DNA of 64,000 nucleotides from Agrypnia vestita (lineage: Eukaryota > Arthropoda > Insecta > Trichoptera > Phryganeidae). This document shows positions 1 through 9,970 of the stretch, in pieces. The translations under genes and the position numbers were made by a program. The DNA is taken from contig JADDOH010001963.1 in the NCBI GenBank assembly GCA_016648135.1, forward strand, positions 1-64,000, in the 5' to 3' direction. Each line of letters starts with the position of its first letter. The stretch's first letter is position 1. The notes below the pieces were generated by a model. It worked only from the letters and a program-made list of their open reading frames with translations. It was not told the DNA's origin and searched no databases.

Positions 1-370
1 TCCCGTTCCGCCCGCTCGACCGCCAACACCCGGGTAACGCGCCGCGACTTTCGAATTGTTACACGATCGACGTTTAGACCCGCGCGTACAGATATATACT
101 AACCTCAATCGAGTCCGCGTTTACAGCAACCTCTTGTACTAACCATGTATTAGCATCATTCCACCTTACCTTTGTAACTTTCTTGAATAAACTCCTTGTG
201 AATTGTACATATGACACAAGAGTGCTTCATTCCGTAGAAGTTAGCTACCCGCAACGGCTCCCACAGTCCTGAGCCAGAGGAGCTGCCAAAAGTAAGTACA
301 AATCCGATATATACCCTAGACGCACTGTTTGCAGCCTCAGAGTGCGAACGAGATGGGGACCTTGTAGGCT
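1..370 (+). repeat. dispersed repeat, copy 1 (LTR-like)
   Basis: This stretch matches 11275-11650 with many substitutions. Shared blocks include 'aaactccttgtga' just after an AATAAA signal on the plus strand, and 'gcagc..c..agtgcgaacga' further on. The central AATAAA followed by a short downstream region suggests a retroelement long terminal repeat, possibly BEL/Pao-like, but no TG..CA ends or coding region could be fixed. An alternative is that it belongs to the segmental duplication carrying the zinc-finger units, since one copy lies at the 3' side of each unit. Confidence 0.45.
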
Positions 371-839
371 TTCCCCATAGTATGTTACGGCCAAAATGAT
401 ATTTATAAATCATAATATCATAAGAACAAAAATTATTTATACACATGCCTAGCAGCCAAAACATGATTCCTTACCTTCTATAAATATATAGATATAAGAT
501 AATGATCCAATTTATAATGTTATAACATGTAAGGAAAATCAGTAAATTTAAAAGTAGGTACCTAATACATTTTAATATTTTCATATTTTTGTAATTTAAA
601 AAATGGAACTTTTTTAACAAGAAAAAGTTTCTGTTTAGATCCGTGAAAAATGGTGTTCTGTTGTTAGGGTCATGTTCATTCTATGCTTTTTCTCTAAAAT
701 ATTGATGAAATAATGTAATTTTTAATTTTAAAGTAAATTACGATCACATACAATCACCCAGTTTCCGAGTTTCTTATTTTTTTAATCCAATTTCGATACA
801 CGCGTATTCTTTTAAATCTGTGTTTTATAATATGTTAAT
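371..839. other. AT-rich intergenic stretch
   Basis: No coding exon, RNA gene or clear repeat boundary was seen here. It separates the dispersed repeat from the decayed zinc fingers downstream of the first zinc-finger exon. Confidence 0.5.
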
Positions 840-998
840 GAATTCGAACATGCAAAGAGTTTCTCTGCATTATGCGAAAACTCGAGACAATTTAAGCTTC
901 ACTTCTGATTGCTCAAATAATTGTACTGTAGACATGAAAAATTTCTGTCTCAACGCGCAACACGGATTTAAATATGATTTTCGGTTATACGAATAATT
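840..998 (-). pseudogene. decayed zinc-finger repeats beyond the stop of unit 1
   Basis: Reading on past the TGA at 999-1001 on the minus strand gives recognisable finger remnants such as NYSYNRKS. Further remnants ('CLQYNYLSNQK') need a frame change. The fingers have lost cysteines and the frame, so the array was once longer and its 3' part is no longer coding. Confidence 0.7.
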
Positions 999-1642
999 TC
1001 ACTGTGAATATGAAGGAAGATTCTCTCTAGTATGTACAAGCGCATGTCTTTTTATTACTGATTTATAATTGGACGAATAATTGCACTGCGAACATGAAAA
1101 ACGTTTTTCTCCGGTATGTAAAAGTACGTGGAGCTTTAATTGTGATTTAAAATTGCAAGAATAATTGCACTGCGAACATTGAAACAATTTCTCTGGATTG
1201 TGACAAAGCTCGTGTCTTTTTAATCTTGATTTAACGTCGCACGAATAATTGCACTGTGAACATAGAAACAAATTCTTTGGATTATGGCAAAGCTCGTGTT
1301 TTTTTAAGCTCGATGTATGATTGCACGAATAATTGCACAGCGAACACGAAAAGAGTTTCTCTTCATTGTGCCCGAGCACGTGTACTTTTAAGTTTGATTT
1401 AAAATTGCTCGAATAATTGCACTGTGAACATGAAAACAGTTTCTTTCCAGTATGCGAGAGATCGTGAGTTTTCAAGTAAAATTTCCGCCTGCACGTGTAA
1501 GTGCACTTAGAACATGAAAACGCCTTCTTAGAAGCGGGAGTCGGCGAGCACCTGCGCGAGGATATTTTAGGGTTGTAAATCGCCTCCAATTCTGGCTGCT
1601 TTCCAGAGACAAGCGAAGATACAGCTTGTATTCCCAAGAGAT
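999..1642 (-). CDS. zinc-finger exon of unit 1 (six fingers)
   Basis: The exon starts after a 3' splice site (ttacatttcag) and reads D|LLGIQAVSS..., followed by six fingers of the form FSCSQCNYSC-x2-KS-x-LK-x-H-x3-H. Linkers are HNxEKLF rather than the usual TGEKPF. The seventh finger begins SYSQ and then meets TGA where the second zinc-binding Cys (TGC or TGT) should be. The opening sequence PASKKAFSCS matches the equivalent place in unit 2 (PSIKKAFSCS). Confidence 0.8.
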
Positions 1643-4600
1643 CTGAAATGTAAATATTTTTGGTATGAAACAACTGTTTTAAGAAAAATTCTAACACCTT
1701 GGGCGGAATTTATCGGCGACGGGGGGCAGGAAAGTGAAATAGATAGAAGAATCGGAGCTGCAGCCGGCGTTCTACGCTCTCTATATAGAGCGGTGATAGG
1801 AAAATCCGAGCTTAGTGTCGAGGCAAAACTGTTTTCAAATCTGTGTAGAGGCCGACCCCAATAAAGGGCCATCAAATTTGGATCCTGACGGAGAGAGTGA
1901 GAGCAAGGATCCAGGCTGCCGGGATGAGTATTCTAAGGGGGTGAGCCACACTGGGGGACAGAGTGAGAAGTGCCGACTTAAGACACACATTCGGCACGAA
2001 GGCCTTACTCCTACACATAGCATTTGGACATGTGCTAAGATGCCAGAGGAACGAATACCAAGAAGAATCCTCTTGGCAACCCCGGAGGGAAGACGGCCGG
2101 TGTTTCGCCCCAGATTAGGCTGGGAGAAGCAACAAAAAAATGTTTGTGAAAACATAATGGGTCTTGACTGGTTGACTCGTGCGGAAGCAGCGCAAGACAG
2201 GGGAATATGGAAACATCTTGTGCCCCCGACCCTACTAGGATAAGGGGACGAAGATGATGATGATGATTAATTGTTTTATGTTCCTTAATACAGTGCTGAA
2301 TTGCAATGTGGATACCTAGTATAGCAGGAATGTTTTGCAAGTACTCATTGGTTGGCATACTTCAATCTGGCCGCGTAATACTAAAAAAAATAATTATCTA
2401 TGTTCTTAAGGTGTAAATGCGCTATACAGGGTATACCAGAGCTAGCAGCAGAAACTTGGCCGGTAGATTCCTGCCTGTGTTATATAGTCTAGAATATTCA
2501 AGCAACCGTGGCCTAATATCAATAGTTATGGAGATATAAAGTATCAAAGTTAGCATTTTTTTTCTTAATATTTCTGTCTTTTTTTTGCAAAAATTTGAAC
2601 TATCATTACATTAACTTATGTCGATTATGAAAAGTTCATTCCCTTTAATACAAGTCGAATAAAATGATAAAACCGAGCAAAAATTAAAAAAAAAATTATA
2701 AGGTTTTTATCATTTTATTTAAGTTGCACTGAAGCCAATGAATTTTTCATAATCGATATGTTAGTGTAATGATATTTCAACTTTTTGCAAAAAATAAGTC
2801 ATAAATATTGAAAAAATGCAAACTTTGATACTGTATACCTCCGTAACTGTTGATATTAGGTCATGGTTGCTTGAACATTTTAGACTCGTAACATAGTCAG
2901 GAATCGACCGGCCAAGTTTCTGCTGCTAGCTCTGGTACACCCTGTATAAGTCACGCCGCGCAACCTACTAATAATAAATAAATTGTATTGTTCTCTTTCG
3001 CGTCGGGAGGTACAAATGCGCGCTAGATTAAATTATCTTTTTGCCAGCTTTCACCGTTTCTTACCTCTTAAATGATCACACACTGTAGTTATCTGCTCAC
3101 TCATAACAAATTATCTCCATTTTTATACTTCCAACAAGGAATGTAAAATATTCCGTTTATGCCGGCTGGCAGAGAAAAAACTTACTGGGAATAAATAATC
3201 GTTAGCGTTGACAAATTATTCAAGTGGTATCATTTTGCCCCAAAATAATAAAGTATGTAAATTTTCGCACCTGTCCGTGTGACGATGGCCCGCATGTGCC
3301 CGAAAAATAATATAAAAAGATAGCATCTGGCAAACAATATAAATTTAAGTAAAATGAAGACAAAAATCAGTTGCAGATAATAAGTAAGCCGCTATGAAAA
3401 GGATTACTAAATAAAGAACTTGGCGTGTTGCGTCTTTTAATTTTATTAATAATTTTTAATGAGACATTAAATTAATACTGGGTATGCAATACATTAAAAA
3501 ATTTAAATTCTAATAACAAAATATTTCAAAAGCCTTCACCGCTCCTTACTTTATTCCCGTTAACTCAAACCCCACCCCCAACTAACCCCCTCTCCCCAAA
3601 CATAACTCCACCCACCTCTATCAGTAGCTTAGATAATTAATTCTACTCTTATGCTTCAGTTTAAATCATCACCCGTTGATGACAACATCTGTAGTTGTCG
3701 AAACTAGTCGTGTAGTCTTAAACTCATTAGTGGTCTTAGACAAGTGATCTATTAATATATAATTATAATGTCACTCCACAAAGTTAATGCCAACTCAATA
3801 AATAATATACCTTTGTAGGCCAGCGGTGTTTCCTTCAAATCTGCACTCAATATAAATGTAAAAAAAAACGATCCCATAAAAACCAAATTTTTATTATACT
3901 CCCTTTCTTTGTAAAATATAACAACAATTAAAGACGAATTAAAACATATAACATAACACTAAACTTACAGTAATTTAATATATTTCTAAAATGTCAGATG
4001 TTTTGAGCTTTGATAAGACACTTCACGCTTTGAAGATTAAATTCTAAAAAACATTTGTCAGTCAATTTAGATTTTCGACATTCGTAGTGAAGTACCTATT
4101 ATGCATACCGACGGAGTAATTCAAATTTAGAAAATATTCCGCGACGTTATCGGGCCGTAATCAAAATTTTCTAATGATTCCAATTTGAAAAAAACAATAA
4201 AATTTCTAAAAATCCGAAATTATACTATAATTATTAAATTTTTTTAACGAAAATTTGATAGATCTTCTTGATCGTCGCCACGAGTCTACTTGCCAAGTTT
4301 CAGCTCGATTGGATAAAGGGAAAAGGGTTAAAAATCGATCCAAAGTTTTTTCGACGGCAAGCCGGCAAGTAAGCGGACGCCACGAGTTAAAAGAAAGGAA
4401 GTAAAAAGCCCAAATCTCTCACGTGCGCTGCGATGGTTGGTATGTCTGCCATGTGACGCTGCATGTAATATTTTACTATCACCCCTTTTCTCAATTAGGA
4501 AAAAACCGGATTTGGCACTACAAAACTATCAACAGCTCAAAACTACCAACAATCTACAAATTCAATGCAATCATTGTACAGTCGATGAACCCAGGGCAGT

Positions 4601-6971
4601 GGTGAGTGGGTATGAAAGTTTGGTACATATCTATTCCAAGAGCGGAATCTAAATCACGGATTGATAATCCAAGGGAATCAACTGCTCACCGGCGCGCTGG
4701 TCGGCCCTCCTGGAGTACTCCGAGCACTCCTGCTTGATGTCAGGATGCGATGTGTCTATGTCAGTGCAGCGCGCTCCACCGCCAGCTCCCTCATCGCCGC
4801 TCTCGGCTGCAGACCCCTCGCCTGTCTGCACACCACCTCCCTGAGCACTTCCCCAGTAGCTACAGCCCGCTTCTGGAATCAAAAAAAGTTATCCGGTAAA
4901 CGGAGCTGGAGAGTTTCCTTTCTCCCGGGCTCGGCTTGTGTCAGGACTGCCTTTTGTTGCGCTGCATTTCCGTGTACTGCTCTCCTATATCATCGTCGGC
5001 TCAGTCAACAGTTAAAAAGGGTGTCAACCTTATGACACTTGTCAGATTTCCACCCGTCGCCAGCATTGTATTACGTTACCGTCAGTTGTATTATTGAAAT
5101 AAAGGGAGTGGACCGTTGCGACCCGAGAATTTTTTATTTCTATCTTACCAGGATTTAACAAAGCTTTTATTCTCCCTCATGTTTTATATGGTATTATTAT
5201 TTGGTCACAGTGTAATTCACAGGCGCAGGGAATGATACAAAGAACTTTAAACAGAGCCCTGAAGATGATTTTCAGCCTGGATCGATACACCAGAACCACT
5301 GACTTGTACAGGATCACCGGCATGCTTAACCTGGAGGATCTGACATATGTGGAAAAGATAAAGATGATTTATAGAATAAAGAATAAGTTGTTGAAAAAGA
5401 ATATCGTCCTTCGCCAGAACAGTAACGTGCATAGACAACACACGAGAACAAGAGACTATATAAGAAGTAATATACCGAGGACTAATAGAGAGAGATATGG
5501 TTTCTTATACACTGCGGTCGACTTCTATAATGGGATCCCCAATTCCATAAAGGAATTGAATAGTGTGGAGCTTTTCAGAAAACGGCTGAAGGGACTCGTG
5601 TTGGAGAGGAGATAACTGTTTGACAAGTCAATATGATTATATTTAATATGTATACCCATTTATTTTACTGTATTTTCTGTCCCCCTATACCATCATACAA
5701 TATATGTTTGGGGACATGATATTTAATTTTTTATTTTATTTAATACAAATTGTTATCTTCATTATTATTATTAACATTTAAATACAAAAAAACTATACTT
5801 TTGTTCATGTTGTCCATAGAAAATAAATTACGATAAATTCTTGATTCGTCCGACCATTTGTTCGGGGCAATCCTGACTGTTTGTTAAAATGCGGGGCAAG
5901 CGAGTGGATACGACCTCCGGACAGCTCTTTTTGAAGGTTTGTATTGTGGTAATAGCTGAGTGCCCTGATTTCAAAATGAAATATTGTAGAATAGCATTAG
6001 GCATTAAAAGCATTAACAATCCACGTTAACATCACTTTAGAAAACCATAGATAAGAGAGAAAAACAATAAATAAAGGAACTTGGAATTTTGCAAAAGGAT
6101 TGATTTTCAGTAGTTTGAGTGGCTATATTAAAAAATAACTATCTTGATTCAGTTGTGTTTACAAATATATTTTTATGCAAGTTAGTTAGGTTCGGTTTAT
6201 TTCTACAATTACATGACTCTCAGGTAGACCTCTTTCCACGCTTTAAGAAAGACAATCGAATTAGTATGCGTAAGTCGTGCGTACGAGGCACATTATTTCG
6301 TTGTGTGTGTATAAGGGTAGAAGCACCAACACAACGAAATAATGTGCGTCATACAAGCCGCGCGTGCGACGACTAATTCGATTGTCTTTCTTAAATGAAA
6401 TTAAATATACACGTTTAATGATGTTGATGATATTTTGGATTCTTTCGTGTTTAATAAACATTTTTCAATAAAACGCGACGTTTGCTAAAATCTATGACAT
6501 TAACAATTTGTCTTCTGAACATAAAATCTGCGAAGAATATATTTTCTATGGCTCGCGTCTTGTCCTCAGCTGGGACGTCAAAGGAAGATGAAAATCCGAA
6601 AAGTCAGATAATTTTTTAAATACTTAAAGTAACACAATAATAGTTCACTTTTAAATTATTAGCACAAGACAACCCCCTAAAAGAACCGGCCCAGACCGTA
6701 CAGCAGAATTGTGCCTTTTTTCTCTTCAATCATCTTTAACGGTCAACAGTAATGACAATACTGTCAGGAGCGTGCATTCCTCGTCACTGAGAATGAATCA
6801 ATAATGAAGCAACTCCTCACCGGCGCGCTGGTCGGCCTTCCTGGAGCACTCCTGCTTGATGTCGGGGAGCCACACGTCCATGTCCGTGTAGGGCGCTCCT
6901 TCATCGCCGCTCCCGGCTGCAGACCCTGGCTCGGCCTTCACGCCAGGAACATTGCGGGCAGCGCGGCTCAT
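999..6971 (-). CDS. C2H2 zinc-finger protein, tandem unit 1 (three exons)
   Basis: Proposed join on the minus strand: 6971-6821 (exon A, ATG), 4872-4690 (exon B), 1642-999 (finger exon). Exons A and B both end in ...ADQRAG with a G|GTGAG donor, leaving one base of a codon. B begins with AA and the finger exon with AT, so both junctions restore a GAN codon in frame (phase 1 introns). The product would be about 325 residues: an N-terminal region with a DIKQEC motif, then six C2H2 fingers (C-x2-C-x12-H-x3-H). Such proteins are typically nuclear DNA-binding factors. The specific target is unknown. The array is ended by TGA exactly at a zinc-ligand Cys, so this may be a truncated or failing paralogue. 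No transcript evidence was available. Confidence 0.65.
1690..2260 (+). pseudogene. decayed LINE 3' end (reverse-transcriptase tail)
   Basis: Broken reading frames resemble the C-terminal tail of a non-LTR retrotransposon: 'EIDRRIGAAAGVLRSLY' near 1740-1790, then 'RIPRRILLATPEGRRP' near 2055-2105, ending close to 'APDPTRIRG'. Several stops and frame changes separate them. The layout parallels the better-preserved copy at 15595-16195. It directly abuts the finger exon, in the intron of unit 1. Confidence 0.6.
2427..2944. mobile_element. 518-bp inverted-repeat element (MITE) with CAGGG...CCCTG ends
   Basis: Long terminal inverted repeats (about 120 bp per side) begin CAGGGTATACCAGAGCTAG and end CTAGCTCTGGTACACCCTG, flanked on both sides by TATA, consistent with a TA target duplication. 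No transposase is encoded. Related half-copies lie at 39600-39850 and 41636-41876, and a larger relative at 42893-43987. Confidence 0.75.
2945..3539. other. AT-rich intron sequence
   Basis: Lies inside the B-to-finger intron of unit 1. No exon, element boundary or RNA gene was recognised. Confidence 0.45.
3540..3800 (+). mobile_element. Penelope-like element end (C-rich tract plus hammerhead-like core)
   Basis: A C-rich tract (3570-3625) is followed about 55 bases later by a hammerhead-like core and then by 'aatgtcactccacaaagtta'. The same order (C-rich tract, core, 'gtcaccacaaag') occurs on the minus strand at 59375-59180, next to Penelope-type coding remnants. That is the basis of the assignment. 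No coding region survives here. Confidence 0.5.
3676..3709 (+). ncRNA. hammerhead-ribozyme-like core
   Basis: TTGATGA (consensus CTGANGA, first base changed), a GACAAC/GTTGTC helix II, then GAA followed by the palindrome ACTAGT and C at the cleavage position. Helix I pairing is poor, so it is probably decayed. Confidence 0.45.
3873..4403 (+). repeat. 530-bp dispersed repeat with ACTCCCTTT ends, copy 1
   Basis: Starts near 'cccataaaaacc', carries ACTCCCTTTCTTTG, and ends near 'cgccacgagttaaaa'. Other copies: 22536-23073 (+), 47197-47669 (+), 8876-9175 (-), 54454-54846 (-). The outer ends are partly inverted (ACTCCCTTT against AAAGGGAGT), suggesting a non-autonomous DNA element. No coding capacity is seen. 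Confidence 0.75.
4690..4872 (-). CDS. exon B of zinc-finger unit 1
   Basis: Follows a 3' splice site (tttttgattccag) and ends at G|GTGAGC. Length 183 nt (2 + 60 codons + 1). It encodes AGCSYWGSAQGG..., an acidic serine/glycine-rich stretch, then DIDTSHPDIKQECSEYSRR and ADQRAG. The tail is clearly homologous to exon A. Relative to exon B of unit 2 it carries a net extra 24 nt in its glycine-rich part. Confidence 0.75.
5152..5760 (+). pseudogene. LINE reverse-transcriptase C-terminal fragment
   Basis: An open frame from about 5152 to 5615 (INKAFILPHVLYG..., RALKMIFSLDRYTRTTDLY..., ending GLVLERR) has the look of the thumb and tail after the RT domain of non-LTR retrotransposons (LYG motif, 'IQRTLNRALK', late 'FRKRLK'). 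It lacks the catalytic core, as expected for a 5'-truncated copy. The 3' side ends in ATT-rich sequence. It lies in the intron between exons A and B of unit 1. Confidence 0.7.
6243..6394. mobile_element. hairpin MITE flanked by TTAA
   Basis: The 144 bp between TTAA (6243-6246) and TTAA (6391-6394) form a long hairpin: arms begin GAAAGACAATCGAATTA and end TAATTCGATTGTCTTTC, with pairing reaching to the centre. TTAA target duplication is typical of piggyBac-type elements. The assignment to that superfamily is inference. Confidence 0.75.
6821..6971 (-). CDS. exon A of zinc-finger unit 1 (start codon)
   Basis: Begins at ATG (6971-6969) and ends at G|GTGAGG: 151 nt, 50 codons plus one base. Encodes MSRAARNVPGVKAEPGSAAG..., then TDMDVWLPDIKQECSRKADQ and RAG. 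The length is identical in the copies at 18506-18656 and 20008-20158. Upstream DNA (6972-7165) is similar to that upstream of the second copy (18657-18860), so a common promoter or 5' leader was probably duplicated too. Confidence 0.75.
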
Positions 6972-7292
6972 GGTACTAATACGTTCCTTATTGTACGAAG
7001 CACGACAAGCAAATGGCGGTTGTCATCTGACAGCTGACCATAGACAAGTGTTGGGCATAGGGCGTAGACGAATTATCGTTTTAAAACGGATAGGTAGGAT
7101 TTTTAAAAATGTAAATGCAATATTCAATTGCTTCGTGTGTTTGATCATTTTGATATTTTGAGAGATAAAAGTTATTTTAATATATTTATATTATAAATCG
7201 CAAAACTGACACCCATCGGGTTAAATATTTTCATCGAATAATTAAATTATTAGTAATTTCGTTTTTATTTACAGTATGATATAGCTATAATA

Positions 7293-8682
7293 TTAGGTCC
7301 TTACATATGAAATTGGCGTTTTGCCGTACTGGCAAATTTGATCTCAAATATCTTCTCTTTGGTTAGGAATTCCAAATCCAAATTTATACAGCTATTTACT
7401 CATGTATTTGTGTTTTGAAAATTATAATTCATTTGTTTTTTTCTCAATTGTTTTTTTCTTTGCGTCACTCAGTTTACAAAATGAAAAACTTGAAATATCG
7501 CGTTATTTACGAGTACGAGTTCCACCGTGGCACCAGTGCTGCAGAAAGGGCTCGAAGGATTAATGATGTGTATGGCGACGGTGCCGCAAAAGAAAACACA
7601 GTGCGTTTTTGGTTCCAACGTTTTCGTTCTGGAAATTTCGACCTGCAGAACAAGCCCCGTGACGGCCGGAGACCAAAGTTGATAATGAAGAATTGAAGGC
7701 TATTGTGGAAGCGGATCCATCGCAAACTACATCCGAGTTAGCTGCAGGCTGCGGTGTTAGTGATAAAACTGTTTTAATCCACTTGAAGCAAATTGGTAAG
7801 GTGAAAAAGCTTTAAAGGTGGGTACCTCGCGAATTGAGTGAAGCAAATCAACAAACGCGCGTTGACTGCTGCGTTGCATTACTCAACCGGCACAATAATG
7901 AAGGGATTTTAAATCGAATCATTACCCGTGATGAAAAGTGGATCCTTTACGATAATCGGAATCGCTCATCGCAATGGCTGAACCCTGCCGAACCAGCCAA
8001 ACCATGCCCCAAGCGAAAATTGACTCCAAAAAAGTTACTTGTGAGCGTTTGGTGGACTATGCTGGTGTCGTTCACTACAGCTTTCTTAAATCTGGTCAGA
8101 CGATTACGGCAGATGTCTATTGTCAGCAAGTGCAAACCATGATGGAAAAGCTAGCTGCTAAACAACCGAGGCTGGTTAATCGCTCTAGGCCACTGCTGCT
8201 TCATGATAACGCTAGACCACACACTGCACAACAGACGGCTACCAAATTAGAGGAGCTTCAATTGGAATGTCTAAGACATCCACCGTACTCTCCGGACCTT
8301 GCCCCAACAGATTACCATTTTTTTCGAAATTTGGATAACTTCTTGCACAGGAAAAAATTCAACTCCGATGGGGCAGTCCAAACCGCCCTCAAAGATTTTA
8401 TTGATTCCATTATTATGGGGTTATTCAATTTTTTCAGATTTGAAACCTCTGTACTTTTTGCGACAATGTCGTTTTTAATCATGTACAATTTGATAAGGAG
8501 TACTATTAAGAAACTATCCGAATGGTTTTTTTAGTAAAGGGATCGATGAACTACCTATGAGATGGCAAAAGTGCATAGATAGCAATGGTACATACTTTTA
8601 TTAAATAAATATATTATAATAAAAAAAAATCGGCTTTATGTTCCTCCCATACTAAACGTCAATTTCATATGTAAGGACCTAA
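7293..8682 (+). mobile_element. mariner-family transposon, complete ends, dead coding region
   Basis: Terminal inverted repeats (left begins TTAGGTCCTTACATATGAAA, right is its near-perfect complement) lie exactly inside TA dinucleotides (7291-7292 and 8683-8684). Length is 1390 bp. The transposase is broken (see the pseudogene entry), so this copy cannot move by itself, though the ends look intact. Confidence 0.92.
7481..8600 (+). pseudogene. mariner transposase, inactivated
   Basis: The N-terminal helix-turn-helix region (MKNLKYRVIYEYEFHRGTS..., VRFWFQRFRSGNFDL) is followed by a frame shift near 7675, a TAA near 7813, another shift near 8060 and a foreign insert of about 110 bp near 8411-8522. 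Catalytic blocks of the mariner DD34D class remain readable: ITRDEKWILYDN, LLHDNARPHTA and YSPDLAPTDYHFF. The closing SKGIDELPMRWQKCIDSNG lies beyond the insert. The shifts and stop show it has not been under selection for some time. Confidence 0.9.
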
Positions 8683-8875
8683 TATTAACCACAATGCGAA
8701 ACTCATATGAAAGCGTATCCTGATCCGTGTCCTGATCTTTTTCTTGATTGGCATGTTTTATATAATTGTTAGTACCTACCCATCACTATTATTGCAATCC
8801 CATTGATTCACAAACCTCTTTAGAAATTTTGTTCGATTTTAAAATTCTCAAATCCAAAATGGAAACGAATATATT

Positions 8876-9175
8876 TACTCCCTTTCTTTTAACTCGTAGC
8901 GTCTGCTTGCTCGTCTGACGAAAAAACTTTGGATCGATATTAAACCCTTTCCCGTGATCCAATCTAGCTGAAACTTTGCAGGACGACTCGTGGCGACGAT
9001 AAAAATGATCTAACAAATTTTCGTTTAAAAAAATTAATAATCTTAGTATAATAGTGTATTTTTCGAAATTTTAATGTTTTTTCAAATTGGAATCATTATA
9101 AATGGGTAATTAGCCCGACGCGAAACCTGATTCAAAGCAAAAGGGAGTACAGTAAAAACTTGGCTGTTATGGGTT
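8876..9175 (-). repeat. ACTCCCTTT dispersed repeat, copy 4 (shortened)
   Basis: A minus-strand, internally deleted copy of the family at 3873-4403. The 'cttgctcgtctgacg' and 'ggcgacgat' blocks and the terminal AAGGGAGTA...GGGTTA are recognisable. Confidence 0.65.
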
Positions 9176-9522
9176 AGTTTTATTAAATTCCATCTCGAAG
9201 TACGTACCTACATGTAACAAATGTTGATGTTGATAATTGAATTCACCTCGTGAATGAGTCGAAAGGTGCGTGTTTGTGGAAAGATAATGACCATCTCTCG
9301 AGACACGAGACCTGGTTAGCAAGTGTGCCCTGAAGACAGGTACTTGAATTAAAAGCCGTGAGAATTTATACGGTAAGCAAAGGCGGGAAGCGATACAGGA
9401 CGAATGAAAATGTACTTTCAATTTACAAGATCTCGTATCAGTCAGTGCAGTAAAATCCAGGAACATAAATTCTAAAGCTTAGATTAGAAGCTTAATTCTC
9501 TCTCTCTCTATCTGATATAAAT

Positions 9523-9970
9523 TTGCATATTAAACCCCGTATAAGATACCCGGAGTTCTTTAGAATAAGCCAGCACACTAATAATGTCGGTTACTTTTCT
9601 CCCATCACAAGATTGTGTCGCACATGTAATATGTATTGTGCTGACCCTAACATCGATGCTGATATTCTGGCAGATACCTTATCTTCGTTCAAAAACTCAC
9701 TCATACAGAACATCCATTTTCAAAACGATGACCTGAACCTATAGATCCATTAAATCAATCACTCATTAAATACTAATCGCACTACATTCAAACACAAAAT
9801 ATACAATACACATAAATGTACATGTAAAATATACTTAATTGCAAAAATACATGTTACTAGAGCGTGCCGAAGACACTTGTAATTGGGATAGTGGGCATAG
9901 TCTTCATTTATAATGTTAGAGTATCATGTACCTATTATCCTGTTAGTGTCTCTAATAAATATTTAAAAAA
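9523..9970 (+). pseudogene. LINE 3' end, copy 1
   Basis: A short frame (RIRYPEFFRISQHTNNVGYF..., ...SFKNSLIQN to 9744) resembles the last residues of a LINE polyprotein. It is followed by about 225 bp of 3' untranslated sequence ending in 'tctctaataaat'. The last 315 bp match 28365-28685 closely, which defines it as a repeat family. Confidence 0.65.

Noticed and set aside
156..464. Open frame on the minus strand, about 100 codons
   Set aside because: It lies within the dispersed repeat also present at 11275-11650, has no motif and is not conserved as a frame in the second copy.
4661..5035. Plus-strand frame of 124 codons
   Set aside because: It is antisense to exon B of zinc-finger unit 1. 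The minus strand has splice sites and a family motif, the plus strand has none.
6804..7037. Plus-strand frame (MKQLLTGALVG...), repeated at 18441
   Set aside because: It is the antisense shadow of exon A. Its repetition reflects the duplicated exon, not a plus-strand gene.
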